Below are positions 1 to 6,193 of a stretch of DNA of 15,579 nucleotides, piece by piece (positions within the stretch are counted from its first letter, which is position 1; each line of letters opens with the position of its first letter). Source of the DNA: JADJWR01 sp964509545 (GTDB lineage: Bacteria > Pseudomonadota > Gammaproteobacteria > Burkholderiales > Burkholderiaceae_F). Made by a program: the position numbers and the translations under genes. The stretch covers positions 1 to 15,579 of the forward strand of contig CAZDXQ010000067.1 in assembly GCA_964509545.1 (NCBI GenBank), given 5' to 3'. The notes under the pieces were generated by a model. That model saw only the letters and a program-made list of their open reading frames with translations. It was not told the origin of the DNA and searched no databases.

Positions 1-51
1 CAGCTCGCGGCACTATCGATCCTGCTGAAGGGGTTTTGAGATAGGTTCTAG
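1..51 (+). mobile_element. Possible 3' edge of an insertion sequence or other gene (partial)
   Basis: Frame 1 is open from the window edge and reads QLAALSILLKGF, then TGA at 37-39. This looks like the C-terminal end of a protein cut by the window. The stop is followed at once by a T/G-rich stretch and a CTAG tetranucleotide at 48-51. A transposase gene ending a few bases before the element's inverted repeat would look like this, and IS5-type elements are known to duplicate YTAR targets such as CTAG. The other end of any element lies outside the window, so no inverted-repeat pair can be shown. It could equally be the tail of an ordinary gene. Confidence 0.22.
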
Positions 52-80
52 TGTCGATGTTGAAGTAGCGCAGCGGCGAG

Positions 81-335
81 ATGCTGTTCGGAGACGTACG
101 CGTGAGGATCAGTTCGGCCCATGCGCTGGCCGGCTCGCCACTGCAGACGGCAGCGCCGATCGGTTACATGTTCGAACGCAACGGGCAAACGGTCGCCGCG
201 CTGGAAATCAACGGCGCCAAGCCTGTCATCTTCCTGCCGCCGGCAGCCAGAAGCGCCGAAAGAAAGGCAATCGTTCTGGCCGCGCTGGCGCTGGCATTGC
301 TGTGGGATCCACAGGAAACCGGGCTCGCGGACTAG
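81..335 (+). CDS. Hypothetical protein, 84 aa, convergent to rplQ; possibly 5'-truncated
   Basis: I do not recognise this family. The frame has a protein-like composition: strand-like stretches at residues 28-52 (IGYMFERNGQTVAALEING and onward to VIFLPP), then a probable hydrophobic helix at about 60-75 rich in Ala and Leu, and an acidic end. Third codon positions are mostly G or C, though less so than in the ribosomal genes. It is the only sizeable plus-strand frame here not antisense to a recognised gene. The ATG has no good Shine-Dalgarno sequence. An in-frame TAG lies at 66-68, and the frame upstream of it (VSMLK) also reads as protein, so this may be the surviving 3' part of a longer gene broken by a nonsense change or by whatever lies at 1-51. 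No signal peptide is evident. Confidence 0.45.
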   Translation: MLFGDVRVRISSAHALAGSPLQTAAPIGYMFERNGQTVAALEINGAKPVIFLPPAARSAERKAIVLAALALALLWDPQETGLAD

Positions 336-539
336 CGCCTGGCCTGGTATCGTCGCCGCTCGCGACGCGGTCATGTCGACGCGATCAGGAGAGCCGGCGC
401 CGCGCGTCCGAGGCGTCAGACTTTCGGGCGAGCAGAGCAGAACTCACGTCGGCTGCAGCGCTCGGCAGCACCGCGCTGCGTTACCGACGCACTCCTTTGG
501 TCGGCGCGCCGCGACGCATAGCCGCCGAGGCGGCACCGC
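336..539. other. Convergent intergenic region between the 84-aa ORF and rplQ
   Basis: This region of about 200 bases separates the plus-strand ORF from the end of rplQ. Frames crossing it are GC-rich shadows, low-complexity in Arg, Ala and Ser. Two inverted repeats are visible: GCAGCGC at 455-461 with GCGCTGC at 473-479 (11-base loop), and GCCGC at 521-525 with GCGGC at 530-534. The latter is five bases past the rplQ stop. Neither is followed by a clear T-run on either strand. I see no tRNA and no credible gene here. Confidence 0.5.
521..534 (-). terminator. Short GC hairpin just downstream of rplQ, weak terminator candidate
   Basis: A 5-bp all-GC stem with the loop CTCG (minus-strand sense) begins five bases after the rplQ TAA. 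Its position fits transcription termination or 3'-end protection for the whole cluster. There is no U-tract after it, so it is not a classical intrinsic terminator; Rho-dependent ending or 3'-end trimming is equally possible. Confidence 0.3.
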
Positions 540-941
540 TTACTCCGTCTTCTCGGCGACCTGGCTCTCGGTCGCCGCCGGCTCGGGGCGGTCGACGAGT
601 TCCATCAACGCCATCGGCGCGTTGTCGCCGACGCGGAAGCCGAACTTCAGAATCCGCGTATATCCGCCCTTGCGGGCCTTGTAGCGCGGGCCGAGTTCGT
701 CAAAGAGCTTGACCACGGTCTCGCGGTCGCGCAGCCGGTTGAACGCGAGGCGCCGGTTGGCCACGGTCGGCTCCTTGGCCAGCGTGATCAGCGGTTCGAC
801 CACGCGCCGCAGTTCCTTGGCCTTTGGCAGCGTAGTCTTGATGCGCTCGTGGCGCAGCAGGGAGTTCGACATGTTGCGCAGCATCGCCAGGCGATGGCTG
901 GTGGTGCGGTTCAGCTTCCGCAATCCGTGTCCGTGACGCAT
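540..941 (-). CDS. rplQ: 50S ribosomal protein L17 (bL17)
   Basis: bL17 is a large-subunit protein that binds 23S rRNA near the outside of the exit-tunnel region. The 133-residue product begins MRHGHGLRKLNRTTSHRLAM, the family's hallmark N-terminus, continues with the conserved LLRHERIKTTLPKAKELR segment at about 28-46, and carries the GGYTRILK motif near residue 92. The last 15 or so residues (after VDRPEP) form a short variable tail. The ATG has a good Shine-Dalgarno sequence (GAAAGGA). It is the last gene of the alpha block, 182 bases after rpoA, and the only gene downstream converges on it. The rpoA-rplQ order is the standard bacterial one. Identification is very secure. Confidence 0.98.
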   Translation of the reverse strand: MRHGHGLRKLNRTTSHRLAMLRNMSNSLLRHERIKTTLPKAKELRRVVEPLITLAKEPTVANRRLAFNRLRDRETVVKLFDELGPRYKARKGGYTRILKFGFRVGDNAPMALMELVDRPEPAATESQVAEKTE

Positions 942-1048
942 TTCGTGCTTCCTTTCAGTCTTCGTTCATTCCGACTCTTCGATCCCTGCGCCAGGCGGGT
1001 CGGTTGGGATAGGTCTCAAGACGCTTTCGTCGGTGCGCCGGTTCCGCC

Positions 1049-1096
1049 AACCGCAGGCCCTTCGGGCCTTCAGCTGCCTGATGTCGGGTGGCGGTT
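1049..1096 (-). other. Composite hairpin in the rpoA-rplQ spacer
   Basis: The 182-base rpoA-rplQ spacer contains AGGCCC at 1055-1060 pairing with GGGCCT at 1064-1069 around a 3-base loop. AACCGC at 1049-1054 pairs with GCGGTT at 1091-1096, so a second 6-bp helix would stack directly under the first on one side with a 21-base bulge on the other. There is no T-run after it, so it looks like an RNA processing, stability or pausing element rather than a terminator. Pairing was checked by eye; function is inferred. Confidence 0.4.
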
Positions 1097-1123
1097 TCGC
1101 AAACTGGCCGCGCCAGCCGTCTC

Positions 1124-2107
1124 CTATTTTTCCAAGCCGGCGGGCGGCCAATTCTCGAGCTTCATGCCGAGGGTCAGGCCGCGCGCGGCCAGAACCTCCT
1201 TGATCTCGTTCAGCGATTTGCGACCGAGGTTCGGCGTCTTCAGCAGCTCGTTTTCGGTGCGCTGGATCAGGTCGCCGATGTAGAAGATGTTCTCCGCCTT
1301 CAGGCAGTTGGCCGAGCGCACGGTCAGTTCGAGGTCGTCGACCGGGCGAAGCAGGATCGGATCAACCTGGGTGGCGGGACGAGCGCCCCCTCCGACCGGC
1401 TCGGCGACGCCCTCGAGCGCGGCGAACACCGACAGCTGCTCGACCAGCAGCCGCGCCGACTGGCGCACCGCTTCCTCGGGCGTGATGGCGCCGTTGGTCT
1501 CGATCGTCATCACCAGCTTGTCGAGGTCCGTGCGCTGCTCGACACGCGCACTTTCGACCGTGTACGAAACTCGCTTGATCGGCGAAAACGACGCGTCCAT
1601 CAGGATGCGGCCGATCGTCTTCGAATGATCGTCACGAAAGGCGCGAACGTTGCCGGGCACGTAGCCGCGCCCCATCTCGACCTTCACCTGCATCTCGAGC
1701 CGGCCGCCGCCGGTCAGGTGCGCGATCACATGGTCTGGGTTGATGATCTCGACGTCGTGCGGCAGCTCGATATCCGCGGCAGTGACCAGGCCCTCGCCTT
1801 CCTTGCGCAGCGTCAGCGTGACTTCCTCGCGGTTGTGCAGCTTGAACACGACGCCCTTGAGGTTGAGCAGGATGTCGACAACATCCTCGCGCACGCCGGG
1901 CACGGTCGAGTATTCGTGCACGACGCCGGCGATCTGCGCCTCCGTGGGCGCGTAGCCGATCATCGACGACAGCAGGATGCGGCGCAGGGCGTTGCCGAGC
2001 GTATGGCCGTAGCCGCGCTCGAACGGCTCCATCGTGACAATGGCGGAGTTGGCGCCGCTGACCTCGACTTCGATCGCGCGCGGCTTGAGCATTGCGGTAG
2101 CTGACAT
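1124..2107 (-). CDS. rpoA: DNA-directed RNA polymerase subunit alpha
   Basis: The alpha subunit dimerises to nucleate core RNA polymerase and contacts promoters and activators through its C-terminal domain. The 327 residues match the usual length. The N-terminal assembly domain (about 1-235) contains the RGYGHTLGNALRRILLSSM motif at 31-49. The linker is near 236-250. The alpha-CTD (about 251-320) contains VRSANCLKAE with Arg264, equivalent to the UP-element-binding Arg265 of E. coli, and the helix-hairpin-helix stretch LLKTPNLGRKSLNEIK at 288-303. The ATG follows AGAGGAT at a good distance. It lies 125 bases after rpsD with a terminator-like hairpin between them, so rpoA level may be set partly by attenuation or processing (inferred). 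Confidence 0.98.
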   Translation of the reverse strand: MSATAMLKPRAIEVEVSGANSAIVTMEPFERGYGHTLGNALRRILLSSMIGYAPTEAQIAGVVHEYSTVPGVREDVVDILLNLKGVVFKLHNREEVTLTLRKEGEGLVTAADIELPHDVEIINPDHVIAHLTGGGRLEMQVKVEMGRGYVPGNVRAFRDDHSKTIGRILMDASFSPIKRVSYTVESARVEQRTDLDKLVMTIETNGAITPEEAVRQSARLLVEQLSVFAALEGVAEPVGGGARPATQVDPILLRPVDDLELTVRSANCLKAENIFYIGDLIQRTENELLKTPNLGRKSLNEIKEVLAARGLTLGMKLENWPPAGLEK

Positions 2108-2186
2108 GAACGATCCTCTTTCAATACCCTCGGCTCGTTACACCGATAAGGCTGATGGATGGTCGGGCGCGGGGTGCCCGGAAACG

Positions 2187-2222
2187 AAAAATCCGTTGTC
2201 GCCCGAGCGCAGCCCGGGCGAC
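2187..2222 (-). terminator. Terminator-like hairpin between rpsD and rpoA (possible attenuator)
   Basis: Ten bases after the rpsD stop, the minus strand forms an 11-bp stem between 2212-2222 and 2198-2208 around a 3-base loop. All pairs are Watson-Crick except one G-U. After a 6-base gap comes ATTTTT (T-run at 2187-2191). A strong GC stem plus a T-run is the intrinsic terminator pattern, though the gap weakens it. Since rpoA and rplQ lie downstream without an obvious promoter, it would act as a partial terminator, pause or processing site. The pairing is seen directly; the function is inferred. Confidence 0.5.
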
Positions 2223-2232
2223 GCTCAAACCG

Positions 2233-2856
2233 TTACCTCGAGTACAGCTCGACGACCAGCGACTCGTTGACGTCCTGGGCGACCTCGTCGCGCTCGGGCA
2301 GGTTCTTGAACTTGCCCTCCATCTTCTTCGAGTCGACTTCGACCCAAGAAGGCAATCCCGCCTGCTCGGCGAGGGAAAGCGCCTCGGCGACGCGCGCCTG
2401 CTTCTTCGCCTTGTCGCGAACGCTGATCACGTCGCCCGGCTTGACCATCAGCGAAGGAATGCTCGCCGTCTCGCCGTTGACGGCGATGGCGCGGTGCGAA
2501 ACCAGCTGCCGCGCCTCGGCACGTGTCGAACCGAAGCCCATCCGGTAGACGACGTTGTCCAGGCGCGACTCAAGCAGCCCGATCAGCTGTGTGCCGGTGT
2601 TGCCCTTCAGCCGCGCCGCCTCCTGGAAATAGCGCCGGAACTGGCGCTCGAGCACGCCGTACATCCGCTTGACCTTCTGCTTTTCGCGCAGCTGCACGCC
2701 GTAGTCAGACATGCGGGCGCCCGAAATGCGGCCGTGCTGGCCGGGTTTGGAGTCGGCCTTGCATTTAGTGTCGAGCGCACGGCGTGAGCTCTTCAGGAAG
2801 AGATCGGTGCCTTCGCGTCGCGAGAGCTTCAGTTTTGCTCCGGTATGGCGAGCCAT
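2233..2856 (-). CDS. rpsD: 30S ribosomal protein S4 (uS4)
   Basis: S4 nucleates 30S assembly by binding the 5' domain of 16S rRNA, and in E. coli it is the translational repressor of the alpha operon. The 207-residue product starts MARHTGAKLKLSRREGTDLF. It has the DYGVQLREKQK motif at 51-61 and the S4 RNA-binding signature at about 95-121 (LESRLDNVVYRMGFG, then STRAEARQLVSH). Only one cysteine (Cys32) is present in the N-terminal region, so this is the zinc-free form. The ATG at 2856 was chosen over in-frame extension upstream because AGGAAAC precedes it and the family begins MAR. The 125-base spacer upstream holds a mini-ORF and hairpins that could be control elements. Identification is secure. 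Confidence 0.97.
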   Translation of the reverse strand: MARHTGAKLKLSRREGTDLFLKSSRRALDTKCKADSKPGQHGRISGARMSDYGVQLREKQKVKRMYGVLERQFRRYFQEAARLKGNTGTQLIGLLESRLDNVVYRMGFGSTRAEARQLVSHRAIAVNGETASIPSLMVKPGDVISVRDKAKKQARVAEALSLAEQAGLPSWVEVDSKKMEGKFKNLPERDEVAQDVNESLVVELYSR

Positions 2857-2911
2857 GTTTCGGTTTCCTATCCTGCAGGGTTCTGCATTAAGTCCGGGCT
2901 TCTGCCCCACG

Positions 2912-2927
2912 GCGGCGATGCCGCCGC
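2912..2927 (-). other. GC stem-loop in the rpsK-rpsD spacer
   Basis: GCGGCG (2912-2917) and CGCCGC (2922-2927) form a perfect 6-bp stem around a 4-base loop, about 55 bases upstream of the rpsD start. A second small repeat, TGCAG/CTGCA around AACC, lies next to the rpsD Shine-Dalgarno sequence. Such structure could be a target for S4 feedback or simply an mRNA processing site; the sequence alone does not decide. Confidence 0.3.
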
Positions 2928-2932
2928 GGCGA

Positions 2933-2971
2933 TCAGTGCGCGGACACGAGGTTGTCGATTCCCATCGTCAT
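2933..2971 (-). CDS. Candidate 12-aa mini-ORF upstream of rpsD
   Basis: The minus strand reads ATG to TGA as MTMGIDNLVSAH in the spacer between rpsK and rpsD. The sequence GGAG stands three bases before the ATG, which is close but possible for ribosome binding. It starts ten bases after the rpsK stop, so terminating ribosomes could re-initiate here. A short translated leader could couple rpsK to rpsD or expose the stem-loop at 2912-2927. A 13-codon frame can easily arise by chance and codon use cannot be judged at this length. Confidence 0.2.
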   Translation of the reverse strand: MTMGIDNLVSAH

Positions 2972-2981
2972 TCGCTCCGGT

Positions 2982-3392
2982 TCAGACGCGACGGCGCTTC
3001 GGTGGCCGGCAGCCGTTGTGCGGCACCGGCGTGACGTCCTGGATCGAGGTGATCCTGAAGCCGACGGCATTGAGCGCGCGCACGCTCGACTCGCGGCCGG
3101 GACCGGGGCCCTTGATCCGAACTTCGAGGTTCTTCACGCCGCATTCGACAGCCGCGCGGCCGGCCTGTTCGGCGGCCACCTGAGCCGCGAACGGCGTTGA
3201 CTTGCGCGAACCCTTGAAGCCCTGGCCGCCGGAGCTGGCCCACGACAGCGCGTTGCCTTGGCGGTCGGTGATGGTGATGATCGTGTTGTTGAACGACGCG
3301 TGCACGTGGGCAATGCCCTCGGCGACGTTCTTCTTGACCTTCTTGCGCACTCGCTGCGCGGCGACCTGCTGGCTGGTCGGGTTCTTGGCCAT
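2982..3392 (-). CDS. rpsK: 30S ribosomal protein S11 (uS11)
   Basis: S11 forms part of the 30S platform and touches the mRNA near the E site. The 136 residues include HVHASFNNTIITITDRQGNA at about 29-48, SGGQGFKGSRKSTPFAAQ at about 54-71, the family signature around RIKGPGPGRESSVRAL at 92-107, and the C-terminal HNGCRPPKRRRV. The Asn-Gly of this last motif is the site reported to form isoaspartate in E. coli S11. It is slightly longer than the 129-residue E. coli protein because of its N-terminal tail. The ATG follows GGAGGACAGTC. The gene sits 28 bases after rpsM and 125 before rpsD. Identification is secure. Confidence 0.98.
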   Translation of the reverse strand: MAKNPTSQQVAAQRVRKKVKKNVAEGIAHVHASFNNTIITITDRQGNALSWASSGGQGFKGSRKSTPFAAQVAAEQAGRAAVECGVKNLEVRIKGPGPGRESSVRALNAVGFRITSIQDVTPVPHNGCRPPKRRRV

Positions 3393-3420
3393 GACTGTCT
3401 GTCCTCCACTGCAAATCGGG

Positions 3421-3792
3421 TTAGGCCGACTTCTTCAGCGCAACTCCGGCCTTCTTCGGGCCCTTGCGCGTACGCGCGTTGGTGCGCGTGCGCTGACCGC
3501 GAACCGGCAGACCGCGACGGTGACGCATGCCGCGGTAGCAGCCAAGGTCGATCAGGCGCTTGATCGACAGCTGGATCTCGCGCCGCAGGTCGCCCTCCAC
3601 CGCCACCCGGCCGATGGCGTCGCGGATGCGTTCGAGTTCGCCGTCGGTCAGTTCCTTGACCTTCCTGCTGTGCGGTACGTTGGCCGCGTCGAGAATCGCG
3701 CGCGCGCGCGCCCGGCCGATGCCGTAGATCGCCGTCAGGCCGATCTCGGCATGCTGCTGCGGTGGAATGTTGATGCCTGCGATACGAGCCAT
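3421..3792 (-). CDS. rpsM: 30S ribosomal protein S13 (uS13)
   Basis: S13 is in the 30S head, where it forms bridges to the 50S subunit and its C-terminal tail reaches toward P-site tRNA. The 123-residue product begins MARIAGINIPPQQHAEIGLT and continues IYGIGRARARAIL, the helix-two-turn-helix region. The basic tail holds the signature CYRGMRHRRGLPVRGQRT at about 85-102, followed by NARTRKGPKK. The ATG is preceded by GAGGAAGAAAC. This is the first gene of the alpha block; the 39-base gap from rpmJ shows no promoter, so it is probably co-transcribed with the spc block. Identification is secure. Confidence 0.98.
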   Translation of the reverse strand: MARIAGINIPPQQHAEIGLTAIYGIGRARARAILDAANVPHSRKVKELTDGELERIRDAIGRVAVEGDLRREIQLSIKRLIDLGCYRGMRHRRGLPVRGQRTRTNARTRKGPKKAGVALKKSA

Positions 3793-3831
3793 GTTTCTTC
3801 CTCGACAAACTCTGTCAGCGCTGCGCCAGCG

Positions 3832-3945
3832 TCAGCCCTGGCGCTGCTTGTGCCGCGGGTCGGTGCAGATCACCCGCACGACGCGGTTGCGGCGGATGAT
3901 CTTGCACTTGCGGCACATCTTCTTGACCGAAGCGTTTACTTTCAT
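3832..3945 (-). CDS. rpmJ: 50S ribosomal protein L36 (bL36), zinc-ribbon form
   Basis: L36 is the smallest large-subunit protein and stabilises 23S rRNA folding. The 37-residue product begins MKVNASVKKMCRKCKIIRRN and ends RHKQRQG. The zinc-binding set Cys11, Cys14, Cys27 and His32 is intact, so this is the zinc-containing version rather than the low-zinc paralogue. It is one residue shorter than the E. coli protein, a common length in other bacteria. The start follows AGGAGAGTGCG. It lies 17 bases after infA and 39 before rpsM. It is short enough that automatic ORF calling often misses it. Confidence 0.97.
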   Translation of the reverse strand: MKVNASVKKMCRKCKIIRRNRVVRVICTDPRHKQRQG

Positions 3946-3962
3946 CGCACTCTCCTGCCGCG

Positions 3963-4181
3963 CTACTTGGCGCGGAAAACGATCCTTGCCCGCGACAGGT
4001 CATACGGCGTCAGTTCGACCGTGACCTTGTCGCCGGGCAGGATGCGGATGTAATGCATCCGCATCTTCCCCGAAATGTGGCCGAGCACGACGTGGCCATT
4101 CTCCAGCTTGACGCGAAACGTCGCGTTGGGCAGGTTCTCGAGAACCTCGCCCTGCATCTGGATGACGTCGTCCTTGGCCAT
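3963..4181 (-). CDS. infA: Translation initiation factor IF-1
   Basis: IF-1 binds the A site of the 30S subunit and works with IF-2 and IF-3 to select initiator tRNA. The 72 residues (standard length) form a single S1-like OB fold: MAKDDVIQMQGEVLENLPNA, then FRVKLENGHVVLGHISGKMR and IRILPGDKVTVELTPYDLSR. The typical HISGKMR surface is intact. Its position between secY and rpmJ is the arrangement of betaproteobacteria and many other phyla but not of E. coli, which supports the taxonomic call. The Shine-Dalgarno sequence is weak (GCGAGA close to the ATG, with AAGGA further off), so translation may depend on coupling to secY 27 bases upstream. Confidence 0.98.
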   Translation of the reverse strand: MAKDDVIQMQGEVLENLPNATFRVKLENGHVVLGHISGKMRMHYIRILPGDKVTVELTPYDLSRARIVFRAK

Positions 4182-4208
4182 CGATCTCGCGTTGTCCTTC
4201 GCCGCTGA

Positions 4209-5537
4209 CTAGCGCGGCATTCCGGGGCCGAAACCCTTGAAGTTGGCCTTCTTCAGCAGACTCTCGTACTGGTGCGTCATCAGGTACGCCTGCACCTGCG
4301 ACATGAAGTCCATGGTGACCACCACCACGATCAGCAGCGACGTGCCGCCGAAGTAGAACGGCACCGAGAAGCGCAGGTTGAGGAACTCCGGCACCAGGCA
4401 CACCAGCGTGATGTACAGCGCCCCGGCCAGCGTCAGCCGCATCAGAATCTTGTCGATGTAGCGCGCGGTCTGGTCCCCCGGCCGGATGCCCGGCACGAAG
4501 GCGCCGCTCTTCTTCAGGTTGTCCGCCGTTTCCTTACTGTTGAACACCAGCGCCGTATAGAAGAAGCAGAAGAAGATGATCAGCCCTGAGTACAGAAGGA
4601 TGTACAGCGGCTGGCCGGGCGACAGGGCGCCTGCCAGGTCGCGGATCCAGCGTGTGGCGTCCCCGGTCGTGAACCAGCCGGCCAGCGTCGCCGGGAACAG
4701 GATCAGCGACGAGGCGAAGATCGGCGGGATCACGCCCGACATGTTGATCTTCAGTGGCAGGTGCGAGCTCTGCCCGCCGTAGACCTTGTTGCCGACCTGG
4801 CGCTTGGCGTAGTTCACCAGGATCTTGCGCTGCCCGCGCTCGACGAAGACGACGAAGGCGGTGACCAGCACGATCAGCGCGATGATGAAGATCGCCGCCA
4901 GCGGTCCGATCGCGCCGGTGCGCACCAGTTCGAACAGGCCGCCGATGGCGTTCGGCAGCCCGGCGACGATGCCGGCGAAGATCAGGATCGAGATCCCGTT
5001 GCCGAGACCCCGCTCGGTGATCTGCTCGCCGAGCCACATCAGGAACATGGTGCCAGTGACCAGCGACACCATGCAGACGAAAACGAACATCAGACCCGGA
5101 TTGAGGACCAGCCCCTGCTGCGACTGCAACGCCACCGAAATGCCGTAGGACTGCACCAGCGCCAGGCCAAGGGTGGCATAACGCGTGTACTGCGTGATCT
5201 TGCGTCGTCCCGACTCGCCTTCCTTGCGCAGCGCCTCCAGCGACGGCAGCACGTAGGTCAGCATCTGGAAGATGATCGACGCCGAGATGTACGGCATGAT
5301 CCCCAGCGCGAAGACCGAAAAGCGCGACAGGGCGCCGCCGGAGAACATGTTGAACAGGCCGAGGATGCCCCCCTGCTGCGAATTGAAGAGCTGGCGCAGT
5401 TGGTCGGGGTCGATGCCCGGCACCGGAATGTGGGTGCCGATCCGGTAGACGACGAGCGCCAGCAGCAGGAAGCCGAGGCGACGTTTCAGGTCGCCGTACC
5501 TGCCTGTCTTGCCGAGAGTTGCCGGAATGCTGGCCAC
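4209..5537 (-). CDS. secY: Protein translocase channel subunit SecY
   Basis: SecY is the ten-helix inner-membrane channel through which SecA or the ribosome passes secreted and membrane proteins. The 442-residue length matches the family. TM1 is at about 21-38, the plug-like segment near 60-72 (LFNMFSGGAL), the GIMPYISASIIFQML stretch at 79-93, and the signature ERGLGNGISILIFAGIVAGL at 175-194. The cytoplasmic C4 loop (ERGQRKILVNYAKRQ, 233-247) and the C5 loop with IRPG (Arg342, equivalent to the SecA-interacting Arg357 of E. coli) are intact. The start codon is GTG at 5537, chosen because AAGGA lies five bases upstream. It lies 17 bases after rplO, the usual spc position. Confidence 0.97.
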   Translation of the reverse strand: MASIPATLGKTGRYGDLKRRLGFLLLALVVYRIGTHIPVPGIDPDQLRQLFNSQQGGILGLFNMFSGGALSRFSVFALGIMPYISASIIFQMLTYVLPSLEALRKEGESGRRKITQYTRYATLGLALVQSYGISVALQSQQGLVLNPGLMFVFVCMVSLVTGTMFLMWLGEQITERGLGNGISILIFAGIVAGLPNAIGGLFELVRTGAIGPLAAIFIIALIVLVTAFVVFVERGQRKILVNYAKRQVGNKVYGGQSSHLPLKINMSGVIPPIFASSLILFPATLAGWFTTGDATRWIRDLAGALSPGQPLYILLYSGLIIFFCFFYTALVFNSKETADNLKKSGAFVPGIRPGDQTARYIDKILMRLTLAGALYITLVCLVPEFLNLRFSVPFYFGGTSLLIVVVVTMDFMSQVQAYLMTHQYESLLKKANFKGFGPGMPR

Positions 5538-5554
5538 GCCGATCCTTCGTTACG

Positions 5555-6172
5555 CTATTTCTTCGGTGCCGGCTTCTCGGTCTTCTTCTTCGCCGCCGCC
5601 TCGCCGGCCGGTTTTGCCGGCGCCTTCGCCGCCTTCTTCTCCGCCGGTTTCTTCTCCGCGGCCGCGATCGACGCCTGCAGCGCCTTGCGTCGCTCCGCCA
5701 GACGCGCTTCCTTCTTGCCCGCTTTCTTTTCCACGACCGCCGCAATGACGCTGCCCCCGGCGGCCTCGATCGCCGCCTTGGCGCCACGGGTCACGCCGAT
5801 GCCGCGCACGGCGACCTTGCGCGACAACTCGCCCGACTTGATCACCCGGGCATCGATCGCCAGCGCGGAGACGATGCCGGCCTGCTTCAGCACCATCAGG
5901 TCAACTTCCTCGGCGCCGATCTTCTGCAGTTCGTGCAGGCGGACGACCTCGACGTAGCGCCGCGACATCGACGTGAAGCCGCGCTTCGGCAGGCGCCGGT
6001 GCAACGGCATCTGTCCGCCCTCGAAGCCCACCTTGTGAAAGCCGCCGGCGCGCGCCTTCTGGCCCTTGTGGCCGCGGCCCGCCGTCTTGCCCCAGCCGCT
6101 GCCGATGCCGCGACCGACGCGATGTCGTGCGCTCTTGCTGCCGGGCGCCGGCTTCAGGTTGTTCAATCGCAT
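5555..6172 (-). CDS. rplO: 50S ribosomal protein L15 (uL15) with long Lys/Ala-rich C-terminal tail
   Basis: L15 is a late 50S assembly protein with a long N-terminal arm through 23S rRNA. Residues 1-144 are a complete family-length core: MRLNNLKPAPGSK, the GRGIGSGWGKTAGRGHKGQK arm at about 20-39, GFEGGQMPLHRRLPKRGF at 49-66, and the C-terminal GIGVTRGAKAAIEAAGGSV ending near 142. About 60 residues follow that the core does not need. They are made mostly of Lys and Ala (17 Lys and about 18 Ala by my count) with Pro and Glu in repeats such as AEKKPAEKKAAK. The tail is in frame and uses local codons, so it looks genuine rather than a frameshift. It resembles histone H1-like, probably disordered tails. 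Its function is unknown. The ATG follows AAGGA. Confidence 0.96.
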   Translation of the reverse strand: MRLNNLKPAPGSKSARHRVGRGIGSGWGKTAGRGHKGQKARAGGFHKVGFEGGQMPLHRRLPKRGFTSMSRRYVEVVRLHELQKIGAEEVDLMVLKQAGIVSALAIDARVIKSGELSRKVAVRGIGVTRGAKAAIEAAGGSVIAAVVEKKAGKKEARLAERRKALQASIAAAEKKPAEKKAAKAPAKPAGEAAAKKKTEKPAPKK

Positions 6173-6193
6173 TTGGCTGCCATCCTTCGATGA

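Noticed and set aside
48..374. Minus-strand frame of 108 aa at the left edge
   Set aside because: It is antisense to the 84-aa plus-strand frame, and its composition (Arg/Gln/His-rich) is less protein-like. Another minus frame gives a locally protein-like stretch, SPLRYFNIDT, but lacks a start and meets a stop at 164-166.
503..510. GGCGCGCC 8-base palindrome downstream of rplQ
   Set aside because: A self-complementary GC octamer is expected by chance in sequence this GC-rich, and it has no loop or associated T-run.
1088..2104. 338-aa plus-strand open frame opposite rpoA
   Set aside because: It is exactly antisense to a well-conserved gene. Its His/Asp/Arg/Leu-rich repetitive composition is what the complement of GC-rich codons gives.
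4761..5957. 398-aa plus-strand open frame opposite secY and rplO
   Set aside because: Antisense shadow of two certain genes; Gln/Asp/His/Arg-rich and without any family resemblance.
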